A DNA stretch of 64,000 nt from Streptomyces griseus subsp. griseus (GTDB taxonomy: Bacteria > Actinomycetota > Actinomycetes > Streptomycetales > Streptomycetaceae): positions 1,860,001 through 1,924,000 of the forward strand of contig NZ_CP032543.1 of the NCBI RefSeq assembly GCF_003610995.1, read 5' to 3'. This document shows, piece by piece, positions 56,096-64,000 of this stretch (positions are counted from its first letter, which is position 1; every line of letters starts with the position of its first letter). The notes beneath the pieces are model-generated. The model saw only the letters and a list, made by a program, of their open reading frames with translations. It was not told the origin of the DNA and made no database searches. The position numbers and the translations under genes were made by a program.

Positions 56096-56896
56096 GTGGA
56101 TATCCGTACCAGCGCACCGCCCCGCAAGCGCCGCAGGGCCCCGGGCCGGGTGCTCGGCGTGGGGAGCGGGGCCGCGCTGCTCGCTCTGGGTCTCGCCGGG
56201 TGCGGCAGCGCCGATGTCGATGACGCGCCCGTGGAGCGCAAGTCGTTCGCGTTGGCGGGTAAGACGCTCACCATCGACGCAGAGGACTCGACCGTGGCCC
56301 TCGTGCCGGCCGATGTGGACGAGGTCGAGGTCGAGCGGCAGGTCGACGGCTGGGTCGTGCTGGGGAGCGGTCCCGATCCCGTCTGGAAGATGGAGAACGA
56401 CACCCTGACGCTCCGGGTGAAGTGCGACGCCATGATCAACAACTGTGCCGCGCACCATGAGGTGAAGGTGCCGCGCGGCGTGACCGTGAAGGCCGACGCG
56501 GGCAACGGCCGGGTCACCGCGGCCGGGTTCGACACCCCGCTGCGCCTCTCCGCCGACAACGGCGACATCGTCGTACGGGACTCCGGCGGACCGCTGGACC
56601 TCAAGAGCGACAACGGGTCCGTCCTCGCCGAGCGGATAGGCACCAAGTCCGTGGTGGCCCGCGCGGACAACGGGCAGATCCGGCTGGGGTTCAGCGGTGT
56701 GCCCGATCTGGTGGACACCGTCAGCGACAACGGGAGCATCGTCATCGATCTGCCGCCGGGCGGACAGGAGTACGCCGTGAACGCGAGCGCCGACAACGGG
56801 GAGGTCAGCATCGGGGTGCCGCGGAGCGACGCCAGCACCCATGTGGTGAAGGCCCGCAGCGACAACGGGGAAGTGAAGGTTCGAACCGCGAACTAA
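56096..56896 (+). CDS. lipoprotein with DNG-repeat beta-helix domain (DUF4097-like)
   Basis: A 266-residue lipoprotein. The signal ends in the lipobox GLAGCGS (Cys about residue 37). The rest is a right-handed parallel beta-helix-like repeat in which DNG recurs about every 20-24 residues (SADNGDIVV, KSDNGSVLAE, RADNGQIRL, VSDNGSIVI, SADNGEVSI, RSDNGEVKV). A CDAMINNCAAHHE segment may be disulfide-linked. The GTG start has GGGGGA 8 bp upstream. Function unknown; such folds mediate surface contacts. Confidence 0.85.
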   Translation: MDIRTSAPPRKRRRAPGRVLGVGSGAALLALGLAGCGSADVDDAPVERKSFALAGKTLTIDAEDSTVALVPADVDEVEVERQVDGWVVLGSGPDPVWKMENDTLTLRVKCDAMINNCAAHHEVKVPRGVTVKADAGNGRVTAAGFDTPLRLSADNGDIVVRDSGGPLDLKSDNGSVLAERIGTKSVVARADNGQIRLGFSGVPDLVDTVSDNGSIVIDLPPGGQEYAVNASADNGEVSIGVPRSDASTHVVKARSDNGEVKVRTAN

Positions 56897-56967
56897 CGGG
56901 CCCGTGTGTTCGTCCTTACCTGGTGGGAGAATGTACCGGCAGGGGCGGAACAGCACGGGAGAGGGAT

Positions 56968-58425
56968 GTGACGGCGACACACACGCGGCCAGAGGCAGGA
57001 GCGGGTGGGAGTTCCGCCGTCGAGAGCGTCTCCGGTGCCCGGGGCGGACAGGACGAACGGTACGGGAGCGAGCGGCAGGCCAGGGGCAGGCGGCAGGCGG
57101 GCCGGGGATTCCGGGACGTCCTGGCCCTCGCGTTGCTGCCTATGCCCCTGCTCGCCGTCACGCTGACCGCCGCCTTCGCCGGGGGCGGTACGCGGCGGTG
57201 GTTCGGCGGGCGTGGGGAGAGCCAGCGTGCCGAGGCCCAGGCGGCCAGGGACGCGGCCGCCGAAGCGTTCTACGAGCTGGACACCGCCCAGCGTGACCTG
57301 AAGATCTCCATAGAGACGATCAACGCCGTCGACAACTCTCCGCGCGGCCGCAAGGCTGCGGAGGACTTCGCCGCGCTGGGGCGGCGGATCGACGAGGTCA
57401 GCCACGCCTACATCTCCGCCGTCGACAGCCATGACCTGGACCGGGACGATCTGGAGCCCTCCGTAGCGGCCAGCGCCCGCACGGAGCTGACCCGGGCCAA
57501 GGACGATCTCGTACGGGTCAAGGGCGAGCTGGACCGGTTCGGGCAGGGGCTCGGGACGCTGCTGGGCAGTGCGGAGACCCAGCTCGCCCGGCTGGCCCCC
57601 GCCGTGGAGCGGGCCCGGCAGGCGCTGCTCGGGGCGAGCAACGCACTCGATGCCGTACGTGCGGCGGGGCTGCGCGCCGATGAGCTCGCGGCCCGGCTCG
57701 CCGCCCTCGCCCCGGAGCTGACCAAGCTGAACCAGGGTGCGGGGAAGCACGGGGTCGCCGAGACGCTCCAGCGGGCCGATGTGGTCCTGCGCGATGCGGA
57801 GGCCCTGCGGGCCGAGGCGGAGCGGCTGCCGGAGCGGGCCGCCGAGATCGACCGGCGGCTGGTGTCGCTGCGGACCCGCGCCCAGGCCCTGACGACGCGG
57901 GCGGGCTCGGTGGAGCCGGTCCTCAGCGAGCTGCGGCGGCGTTTCTCGGCCGCCTGCTGGCAGGACCTCCAGCAGGTGCCGGAGCAGGCCGCCGTCAATG
58001 TGCGGCAGGCGGAGGTGAAGCTCGCGGAGGCGGCGAAGGCCCGGGACGAGCAGCGCTGGGCGGATGCCACATCGCGGCTCTCCACGGTCCGCGCCCTGCT
58101 CAACGCGGTGGACGAGGCGGTCTCCGCCGCCGGGGACCGGCTCCAGCGGCTGGACGCCGTGGCGAAGGACCCGCAGCAGGAGATCGAGCGGACCCGGTTC
58201 GCCGTACGGGACGCGCAGCGCCTCGCCATGGCCGGCCGGCACACGCCCGACCCCCGGCACGCCCGGCCGCTGGACGACTCCGTGGCGCGGCTGGACCGGG
58301 CCATCGCCGATCTGGAGGGCCGCCACCCCGACTACTGGCACTTCCTGACCGAGACCGAGGCCGTACGGCAGACCGCCGCCCGGGTCGTCTCCGACATCCG
58401 CGAGGAGCGCGGCAGCGGGGTTTGA
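56968..58425 (+). CDS. coiled-coil membrane protein
   Basis: A 485-residue protein. A disordered N-terminus is followed by one membrane helix (LALALLPMPLLAVTLTAAFA, about residues 51-70) and then about 400 residues of nearly continuous heptad helices rich in Ala, Arg, Glu and Leu (for example ARTELTRAKDDLVRVKGELD). It resembles a conserved Streptomyces coiled-coil protein. A scaffold role at the membrane, comparable to cytoskeletal coiled coils of this genus, is possible but unproven. GGGAGAGGG precedes GTG 56968. Confidence 0.78.
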   Translation: MTATHTRPEAGAGGSSAVESVSGARGGQDERYGSERQARGRRQAGRGFRDVLALALLPMPLLAVTLTAAFAGGGTRRWFGGRGESQRAEAQAARDAAAEAFYELDTAQRDLKISIETINAVDNSPRGRKAAEDFAALGRRIDEVSHAYISAVDSHDLDRDDLEPSVAASARTELTRAKDDLVRVKGELDRFGQGLGTLLGSAETQLARLAPAVERARQALLGASNALDAVRAAGLRADELAARLAALAPELTKLNQGAGKHGVAETLQRADVVLRDAEALRAEAERLPERAAEIDRRLVSLRTRAQALTTRAGSVEPVLSELRRRFSAACWQDLQQVPEQAAVNVRQAEVKLAEAAKARDEQRWADATSRLSTVRALLNAVDEAVSAAGDRLQRLDAVAKDPQQEIERTRFAVRDAQRLAMAGRHTPDPRHARPLDDSVARLDRAIADLEGRHPDYWHFLTETEAVRQTAARVVSDIREERGSGV

Positions 58426-58431
58426 GCCCGC

Positions 58432-58745
58432 GCCGCCCCAGCTGGCCGGGAGCCCCGCCGCCCCGCGTGGTCGCGGCAACGCTGTTCCATGTAGGCGGAG
58501 CCGAGCCGTTCCAAGTGGCCGGAGTCCCGCTGTTCCACGTACGTGGAGCCGAGCCGTTCCAAGTGGCCGAAGCTCCGCTGTCCCATCTAGCTGGAGCCGC
58601 GCTGTCCCAAGTGGCCGGAGTCCCGCCGCCCCAAGTGGCCGGAGTCGAGCCGTCCCCCAATGGCCGGAGCCCCGCTGTCCCGAGCAGCCGGAGCCGAGCC
58701 GCTCCCACGCGACCGGAGCACCGCTGCTCAGGTGGCCGTAGCCGC
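58432..58745. repeat. 24-bp minisatellite, about 13 units
   Basis: Units of 23-25 bp run from 58432 to 58745, seven bases after the coiled-coil gene's stop. Two forms alternate in the middle: GCCGTTCCAAGTGGCCGGAG (type A start) and GCTGTTCCATGTAGGCGGAG (type B start), so the higher-order unit is about 48 bp. The best-conserved units are 58481-58648. Being a multiple of three, the repeat is open in several frames; the encoded 8-residue repeats have no start signal worth trusting. It fills most of the 348-bp gap before the FmdB-type gene. Confidence 0.88.
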
Positions 58746-58773
58746 CGGGCGGCGATGGCTCTAGCCTGAGGCC

Positions 58774-58989
58774 ATGCCTCGCTATGAATTCCGCTGCCGC
58801 ACCTGCGGCGACACGTTCGAGCTCAGTCGCCCCATGGCCCAGTCCTCGGACCCGGCCTCCTGCCCCGCAGGCCACGACGACACCGTCAAGCTGCTTTCCG
58901 CCGTGGCCGTGGGCGGCGCCGCCGCGTCCGCACCCGCACCGTCCGGCGGTGGGGGCGGAGGCTGCTGCGGCGGCGGTTGCTGCGGCTGA
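58774..58989 (+). CDS. FmdB family zinc-ribbon protein
   Basis: A 71-residue protein starting MPRYEFRCRTCGDTFE; the FmdB zinc ribbon uses this CxxC and a second knuckle reduced here to one Cys in SCPAGHDD, so zinc binding may involve His. The C-terminus is a Gly/Cys run (CCGGGCCG), typical of the family in Streptomyces. Often called a regulatory protein, without solid evidence. Confidence 0.88.
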   Translation: MPRYEFRCRTCGDTFELSRPMAQSSDPASCPAGHDDTVKLLSAVAVGGAAASAPAPSGGGGGGCCGGGCCG

Positions 58990-59016
58990 GCCGAGCCAAC
59001 TGGGCGGAGACGGGCG

Positions 59017-59676
59017 CTACTTCTTGCGCGCGAGCGTCAGTCCGTCCGCCACCGCCAGCAGCACACTGTCCATCCGGGCGTCGGCGCTCACATGGTCGTT
59101 GAACTCCTTGATCGCCGCCGCCGACCCGGTCGCCCGCGGATCCGTGACACCGCCGTGGAAGAGCACGTTGTCCACGGCGATCACACCGCCCTGCCGCATC
59201 CGGGGCACCAACTCCTCCCAGTACCCGATGTAGCCGCCCTTGTCCGCGTCCAGGTAGGCGAAGTCGATGTGCGGCTCGGCGGGCATCGCGCGCAGGGTGT
59301 CCAGGGCCGGGGCGATGCGCAGGTCGATCCGGTCCGCGACGCCCGCCTTCTCCCACGCCTCACGGCCGTACGCCGTCCACTCCTCCGAGATGTCGCAGGC
59401 GATCAGCGTGCCGTCGGCGGGCAGCGCCTGGGCCATCGCCAGGGCGCTGAACCCGGTGAACGTGCCGACCTCCACCACGTGCCGGGCGCCCACCAGCCGG
59501 ACGAGGAAGGCGAGCAGCGGGGCCTGCTCCTCGGCCGACACCATGCCGGCGTGGTCGGGAAAGCGGTCGTAAGTCGTCTCCACCAGCTCCCGCTGGACCG
59601 GGTCCAGCGGCGGGTTGTGGGCCAGCATGTACGCGTACAGCTCGGCAGTGATCGTGGTCTCGTTGCCCTTGGTCAT
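59017..59676 (-). CDS. SAM-dependent O-methyltransferase (COMT/MdmC type)
   Basis: A 219-residue Methyltransf_3 enzyme. Motif I is VVEVGTFTGFSALAMAQALP, followed by LIACDISEEWTAYGREAWEKA; metal ligands lie in DFAYLDADKGGYIGY and VIAVDNVLFHG; the fold ends with MDSVLLAVADGLTLARKK. These enzymes methylate catechol-type hydroxyls with Mg2+. ATG 59676 has GGAAGG about 9 bp upstream. Transcription is toward the FmdB gene; no partner pathway is visible. Confidence 0.9.
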   Translation of the reverse strand: MTKGNETTITAELYAYMLAHNPPLDPVQRELVETTYDRFPDHAGMVSAEEQAPLLAFLVRLVGARHVVEVGTFTGFSALAMAQALPADGTLIACDISEEWTAYGREAWEKAGVADRIDLRIAPALDTLRAMPAEPHIDFAYLDADKGGYIGYWEELVPRMRQGGVIAVDNVLFHGGVTDPRATGSAAAIKEFNDHVSADARMDSVLLAVADGLTLARKK

Positions 59677-59731
59677 GGCCCCAGCCTTCCCCACCCCAGG
59701 CTCTCCCGCAGCCGAACGCCCGGAGCCGGAC

Positions 59732-60553
59732 TCACGTGGCCGAAGCCGCCAGGAACCGGCGTAGGATCTCCTCCCCCGCCGCCCCGCCCCGCTCGTCCAG
59801 CGCCACGACGTGCGGGGCGCGCCAGTCGTTCTCGGCCAGTTCGCCGTGGCCGGGGCGCCAGCCGAGGTCGGCGGCGAGCAGCAGGTCCGCGTCGAGGAGG
59901 GAGTCCCCGGCGGCGAGGGTGCGGGTGGCGCCGGAGCGGCGGGCGACCTCGTTCATCGCGGCGCTCTTGGTGAGCGGCACCGGGACGGCGTAGATCTTGC
60001 GGCCCTGGAGCGAGACCGTCCAGCCGCGCTCCTGCGCCCAGACCGCCAGCTCCTTCACCCACTCCTCGGGGAGCAGGGAGCGTTCGACGACCAGATAGGC
60101 GAAGAGGTTCTCGGCCACCCGCTCCTTGAGGAGCCAGGCCGGGTCGGCGGTGGTGGCGAGGTGGGCGCGGATCTCGGTGAGGGGGGCGCATTCGGCGGCG
60201 ATGCGGGCCTCCACCTGGGCCTGCCAGTCCCGGTCGGAGACTCCGTCGACCAGGATGTGCCCGCCGTTGGCGCAGATCGCGTACCGGGGGGCGGGGCCGG
60301 GGAGGTGGATGCGGTGGTACTGCTCGCGGGTGCGGGTGGTGGTGGGCACGAAGACCGTGGAGCCGGCCACCTCGGTGAGGAGGGCGGCGGCCGTCTCCGT
60401 CATGTATGAGAGGGGCTGGCGGCCGTACACCTCGACGCAGAGGAGCCGGGGGGCGTCCGCGTCCGGCATCGACAGGTCGAGTGCGGCCGCCGAGTAGATG
60501 AGCGTGCGGTCGAGGTCGCTCGCCACCAGCGTGGTCGTCGCCATCTCGCTCAT
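59732..60553 (-). CDS. HAD hydrolase of the Ter-associated biosynthetic module
   Basis: A 273-residue HAD phosphatase: motif I is VASDLDRTLIYS, the cap is the Cof/SPP type, Lys lies in VPLTKSAAMNEVARR and motif IV is LAAGDSLLDADLLLAADLG. Its ATG overlaps the stop of the PRTase-PELOTA gene (ATGA), and a CitE-like gene precedes that. This trio is the module described by Anantharaman and colleagues near ter genes and proposed to make a nucleoside-like metabolite. The ter genes themselves are outside this window. Confidence 0.85.
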   Translation of the reverse strand: MSEMATTTLVASDLDRTLIYSAAALDLSMPDADAPRLLCVEVYGRQPLSYMTETAAALLTEVAGSTVFVPTTTRTREQYHRIHLPGPAPRYAICANGGHILVDGVSDRDWQAQVEARIAAECAPLTEIRAHLATTADPAWLLKERVAENLFAYLVVERSLLPEEWVKELAVWAQERGWTVSLQGRKIYAVPVPLTKSAAMNEVARRSGATRTLAAGDSLLDADLLLAADLGWRPGHGELAENDWRAPHVVALDERGGAAGEEILRRFLAASAT

Positions 60554-63033
60554 GCGCCCTGCACCGCCTTGCCGTCCGCGCCCGTCGCGCCCCGGGTGAA
60601 CCGGGGATGGATCAGCCCGACACAGCTGTAGGGGAGGTCGCCGACCTCCTCGACCGGAACGCCGCGTTGTTCGGCCAGCAGTCGGATGTGGGTGAGGTCC
60701 GCACCCGCGCCGCGCTTGGCGAGGATCTTCCAGGGGACCCGGCGGAGCAGGACCCGGGTGGTCTCGCCGACGCCCGGCTTGACCAGGTTGACGTCGTGGA
60801 TGCCGTACTCCTCGCTGATCCGCTCCACAGCCGCCCAGCCCTCCCAGGTCGGCGCCCGGTCGGCGGCGAGCAGCTCCTTGGTCTCCGCCTCCACCTGGTC
60901 CGCCACCTCGTCGAAGCGGGCGGACACCGCGGCCAGGAAGTCGCCGGAGACGTCGGAGTCCGCCAGCTCGCGGTAGAACTTCCCGCCGTGGAAGTCGTCG
61001 GGTCCGACGAGGTCGGCGCGGAGCACCGTACGGGAGATGAGGCCGGAGACCGTGGAGTTGAGGCAGGCCGAGGGGATCAGGAAGTCCTCGCGGGTGCCGT
61101 ACGTGCGGACGCAGCCGCCCGGGTCGGCGAGCACCGCGATCTCCGGGTTGAAGCCGATCGGGCCCGCGGCGCCGCCGGGCCCGCCCGCCGCCTCGAACTC
61201 CTCGATCGCCGCCGCCAGTTCGCGGGTGATCGCGCCCTTCCCCGTCCAGCCGTCGACGAACACCACGTCGGCCGGGTCGTGGTGGGCGGCGAGCCAGCGC
61301 AGGGCGGTGGCGTCGATGCCCCGGCCCCGGACGATGGAGATGGCGTAGTGCGGCAGGTCCAGGCCGTGCCGGTGGCGGGCCCAGTGGCGCATCAGCACCC
61401 CGACGGGCGTCCCGGCGCGGGCGAGCGAGACGAGGACCGGGCGCGGGCCGCGTTCGGCGAGGACCGTCTCGGTGACGGTGCCCACCGCGCGGGCGATGCG
61501 CGCGGCGGAGGCGTCCAGGGCGGCGGTGAACAGGGCCTGGTACCCGGCGCTCGGCTGGTACTCCACGGGCAGCGACTCCGCGTAGTGCGCGCCGCCGCTC
61601 TGGATCGCCTCCTCGCGCTCCTCGGTGGGCGCCTCCAGCTCGGTGTCCGAGAGGTCCTGGAGGAGCCAGCCGACGTCCTCGGGCGCGTAACTGGAGAAGT
61701 CGGGGCCTCGGAGGGGCTCGGGCAGCACGGCGGGCTCCTGCCGGTGGGGAACGGGTGCGGGGGTGTACGAGGGGACGACCGCGAGGAGGACCTGGCCGGT
61801 GTGGGCCGCCAGGCGGGCCAGCAGGCCGTCGGGGGCGTGGAGTTCGGGGGTGTCGGCGAGGGAGTCGACGACGGCGACCACCGCGTCGAAGCCGGCTCCC
61901 GCCACGTTGTACGCGTACCGGTCGCCGGGGCCGTCCGCCGGGTCGTCATGGGCCGGGAAGACCAGGCGGGTGCGTATCGCGTAGCCGGGGTCGTCGACGG
62001 CGAGGACGGGCGAGCGGGTGGTGGTGGAGTAGCAGACCTCGGTGCCCGTACCCAGCGCCTCCTCCAGGGCGGTGCCCAGGCGCAGCGGCGCGTACATCAG
62101 CTCCTCGAAACCGAGGACGAGCACCCGGCGGACCCGGCCTTCCAGAGCGCCCGCGATCCGCTCCGCCATGCCCGGGAGCGCCGCTTCGAGCGCCGCCCGG
62201 TGGGCCGGGGTGAAGCCGTGCCGGCCGCCGTCGGGGACGTCCGCCGGCCAGTCCAGACCGACCCGGGTGACGGGGGTGCCGGCTCCCTCGACAGCCGCGT
62301 CGGCCCGGCCCGCCTGCTCCGCCTCCTGGGCCGCGACCAGGGCCTGACCCCGCTCCAGCACGCCTTCGGGGAGCGCGACCGTGCCCGAGGAGCGGGTCAC
62401 CAGATCGACGCGGGCGCCGATCTCGGCGGCGAAGGCGGTCAGCCGGTCGCGGTCCGCGGGTGAGCGCATGTCGACCAGCGCGACGATGACGTACCGCTCG
62501 CGCGGATGCGACTCGTGCAGCGCGCGGATGGTGTTGAGCACGGTGTTGCCGGTGGAGAACTCGTCGTCGACCAGCACGAGAGTGGACGCCTCCGCTCCGC
62601 CCGCCAGGAGCTCCGGGTCCTCCGGCAGCAGCAGGTGCGAGGTGGCGTGCGAGTGGGCCTCCTCGAAGCCGCCCGCCTGCGCGACGCCCGCGACGGGCCG
62701 CCGGGTGGAGTGGAGGTACGAGGCGTCCCGCAGGCCGTCCGCGACGGCGTGGCCGAGGCCGGTGGCCGTCTCCGCGTATCCAAGGACGACCGCGCGGCGG
62801 GCGTCGTCGGCGCCGAGGAGGGCCCGCACGCGCTCGCCGAGCCCGTACCCGACTCCGTACACGACGGAAGGCTTCTGGGGCACATGCTTGCCCAGCACGT
62901 TGGAGACGAGCAGGTGGGCTCGCTTGGGGTTACGCCGCAGGGCGAGGCCCAGCAGCTCCTGGAGCTCCCCGTCGCCCTCCAGGGCCACTCCCAGCCGCTC
63001 GGCCACCCAGTCGCCCGACCACACCACGTCCAC
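60550..63033 (-). CDS. PRTase-TRSP-StiP-PELOTA fusion protein of the Ter-associated module
   Basis: A 827-residue protein with several units that are separate genes elsewhere. The N-terminal phosphoribosyltransferase has VLVDDEFSTGNTVLNTI (PRPP loop); a TRSP-like middle follows (VLVLGFEELMYAPLRLGTAL); then a StiP-type domain (VLVSLARAGTPVGVLMRHW, DVVFVDGWTGKGAITRELAA); and finally a PELOTA RNA-binding domain (HDVNLVKPGVGETTRVLLRR). It should attach a base to ribose phosphate and process the result. GTG 63033 is chosen for GGGAGAGAAGAG just upstream; ATG 63063 and ATG 63090 are alternatives. Confidence 0.85.
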   Translation of the reverse strand: MDVVWSGDWVAERLGVALEGDGELQELLGLALRRNPKRAHLLVSNVLGKHVPQKPSVVYGVGYGLGERVRALLGADDARRAVVLGYAETATGLGHAVADGLRDASYLHSTRRPVAGVAQAGGFEEAHSHATSHLLLPEDPELLAGGAEASTLVLVDDEFSTGNTVLNTIRALHESHPRERYVIVALVDMRSPADRDRLTAFAAEIGARVDLVTRSSGTVALPEGVLERGQALVAAQEAEQAGRADAAVEGAGTPVTRVGLDWPADVPDGGRHGFTPAHRAALEAALPGMAERIAGALEGRVRRVLVLGFEELMYAPLRLGTALEEALGTGTEVCYSTTTRSPVLAVDDPGYAIRTRLVFPAHDDPADGPGDRYAYNVAGAGFDAVVAVVDSLADTPELHAPDGLLARLAAHTGQVLLAVVPSYTPAPVPHRQEPAVLPEPLRGPDFSSYAPEDVGWLLQDLSDTELEAPTEEREEAIQSGGAHYAESLPVEYQPSAGYQALFTAALDASAARIARAVGTVTETVLAERGPRPVLVSLARAGTPVGVLMRHWARHRHGLDLPHYAISIVRGRGIDATALRWLAAHHDPADVVFVDGWTGKGAITRELAAAIEEFEAAGGPGGAAGPIGFNPEIAVLADPGGCVRTYGTREDFLIPSACLNSTVSGLISRTVLRADLVGPDDFHGGKFYRELADSDVSGDFLAAVSARFDEVADQVEAETKELLAADRAPTWEGWAAVERISEEYGIHDVNLVKPGVGETTRVLLRRVPWKILAKRGAGADLTHIRLLAEQRGVPVEEVGDLPYSCVGLIHPRFTRGATGADGKAVQGA

Positions 63034-63112
63034 GGTCTCTTCTCTCCCGGCGCGCCCGCTCATCGGTACGCGCTCACTACGCTCGGTCATCGGTTCACGC
63101 CGCCACGGGCGC

Positions 63113-64000
63113 TCACTGCGTCAGGCCGGCGGCCAGCAGGTCGACGAAGCCGATGTCCTCGCTCGCCACCCCGAAGACCTCGGCCCGCCGGAGCGTGCGC
63201 TCGGCCCAGGCCCGGTGGGGCTTCACTTCGTTCATCTTGTTCGTATACGCCGAGCGCAGCACCCCGCCGCCCCCGCGCTCGGGCCGCAGGATGTCCTGCG
63301 CGTCGGTGAACTCCTCGTGGCTGACCACGGAGAGTGCGTGGACGGGTGCCACATGCGACGGGTGGATGCAGGTCTTGCCGAGCAGGCCGTTGGCCCGGTC
63401 GAGTTCGATCTCCCGCAGCAGGCCGTCCAGGTCGTGTTCGATCAGTGCCGTACGCAGCTCCTCGGCGCTGCCCTCCAGGAAGGGGCTGCGGCGCAGCTGG
63501 GGCTTGAACATGCGCTCCTGGCGGCGGAAGTACTCCCACACCGGGCCGGTGATCGTGAAGCCGGTGCTGTCGGCCCGGCCCAGCACGTTGACCACATCGG
63601 CGATGACGGAGCCCACGATCTGGACGTCGTACGCCGTCATGTCGGGCGCGCGGCGCAGTCCGTAGGCCGAGCAGAAGTCGGTGACGCCGAGCCGCAGGGC
63701 GAGCACCCGGTCCCGGTACTTGTCGACGGAGCGCGCGATTCCCTGGAGGACTTCACCGCGCGTCTCCAGATGGAGCAGCTCGGGCGATTCGAGGACGGGC
63801 ATGGCGAACAGCCGTCGTCCGCAGGCCGCTTCGGCTTCCGTCAGGGCCTCCAGAAAGAGGGCCCCGCGCTCTTCGGTGAATTTGGGAAGTACAAAACCGG
63901 ACAATGTCCGGACCGAGGCGCCGAGCCGTTCGACCAGGTCGGTGATCTGGCCCGGTTCACGGACCCGTACGAACAGGAGCGGCAGCTCGGCGCCCGCCGC
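63113..64000 (-). CDS. HpcH/HpaI aldolase/citrate-lyase (CitE-like) protein, 5' end outside window
   Basis: At least 295 residues of a CitE-like TIM-barrel lyase; the frame stays open to the window edge, so the start lies beyond 64000. Visible motifs are ELPLLFVRVREPGQITDLVE, AMPVLESPELLHLETRGEV, LALRLGVTDFCSAYGLRR and ANGLLGKTCIHPSHVAPVHA, which carry acidic metal ligands and the phosphate site. It is followed by the PRTase fusion and HAD genes in the same direction and is part of the Ter-associated metabolite module. Its substrate is unknown. Confidence 0.88.
   Translation of the reverse strand, partial: AAGAELPLLFVRVREPGQITDLVERLGASVRTLSGFVLPKFTEERGALFLEALTEAEAACGRRLFAMPVLESPELLHLETRGEVLQGIARSVDKYRDRVLALRLGVTDFCSAYGLRRAPDMTAYDVQIVGSVIADVVNVLGRADSTGFTITGPVWEYFRRQERMFKPQLRRSPFLEGSAEELRTALIEHDLDGLLREIELDRANGLLGKTCIHPSHVAPVHALSVVSHEEFTDAQDILRPERGGGGVLRSAYTNKMNEVKPHRAWAERTLRRAEVFGVASEDIGFVDLLAAGLTQ

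Noticed and set aside
58422..58769. Repeat protein of 115 residues starting at a TTG coupled to the coiled-coil gene
   Set aside because: A 24-bp repeat is open in several frames on both strands by its length; no ribosome site or codon preference singles out this one.
59732..64000. Complete tellurite-resistance (ter) operon
   Set aside because: Only the associated metabolite module is in the window; no TerB, TerC or TerD gene is present here.

Overview
The window is chromosomal DNA of a Streptomyces or a very close relative. GC content is very high, third codon positions are almost always G or C, GTG starts and 4-bp stop/start overlaps are common, and many products (mycothiol-type enzymes, F420-type oxidoreductase, SCO-type conserved proteins, ECF-type B12 uptake) are typical of the genus. 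No insertion sequence, phage or CRISPR array was seen. There is one tRNA gene, tRNA-Val(TAC).

Layout. 0-5.6 kb: a BCCT osmolyte carrier, then an Ltp1-like thiolase and a double-domain acyl-CoA dehydrogenase. 5.7-13 kb: a drug-type MFS pump coupled to a methyltransferase, a secreted amidase and assorted small membrane, lipoprotein and F420-type genes. 13-17.5 kb: a glycosyltransferase/methyltransferase/terpene-cyclase-fold trio divergent from a KstR-like TetR repressor. 17.4-25.2 kb: a compact, divergently arranged biosynthetic cluster with a 4'-phosphopantetheinyl transferase, a stand-alone acyl carrier protein, a class II synthetase-like amino acid:carrier-protein ligase, an Fe/2-oxoglutarate (PhyH) oxygenase, a GT-A-like DUF6271 protein, a stand-alone condensation domain with an odd C-terminal tail, and an MFS exporter. 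25.3-28.3 kb: ferredoxin, aldehyde dehydrogenase and a metallo-beta-lactamase-fold hydrolase. 28.4-34.4 kb: a cobalamin-riboswitch-led, fully translationally coupled operon with two cell-surface proteins and an ECF transporter. 34.4-37.3 kb: FadA5-like thiolase divergent from a CYP125-like P450. 37.3-55 kb: mostly housekeeping and conserved genes (GT87/PAP2 fusion, serpin, MFS with MarR-like tail, HNH nuclease, PhoD phosphatase, DoxX, Cu/Zn-SOD-like, DedA and others). 55.7-64 kb: tRNA-Val with a strong terminator, a DNG-repeat lipoprotein, a coiled-coil protein, a 24-bp minisatellite, and the start of a Ter-associated HAD/PRTase-PELOTA/CitE-like operon that leaves the window.

Two themes link genes across the window. 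First, five sites resembling the mycobacterial KstR operator (TNNAACNNGTTNNA) lie before the KstR-like gene, the acyl-CoA dehydrogenase, the MBL/ALDH pair, the FadA5-like thiolase and the CYP125-like P450; together they look like a dispersed sterol or branched-lipid side-chain regulon. Second, the 17.4-25.2 kb cluster has every part needed to charge an amino acid onto a carrier protein, hydroxylate it, condense it and export it, yet has no modular NRPS.

Sequence quality matters here. At least seven genes are interrupted by nine apparent one-base losses, most of them inside G or C runs. This pattern fits homopolymer undercalling better than decay, so those genes are annotated as probably intact with their joins given.
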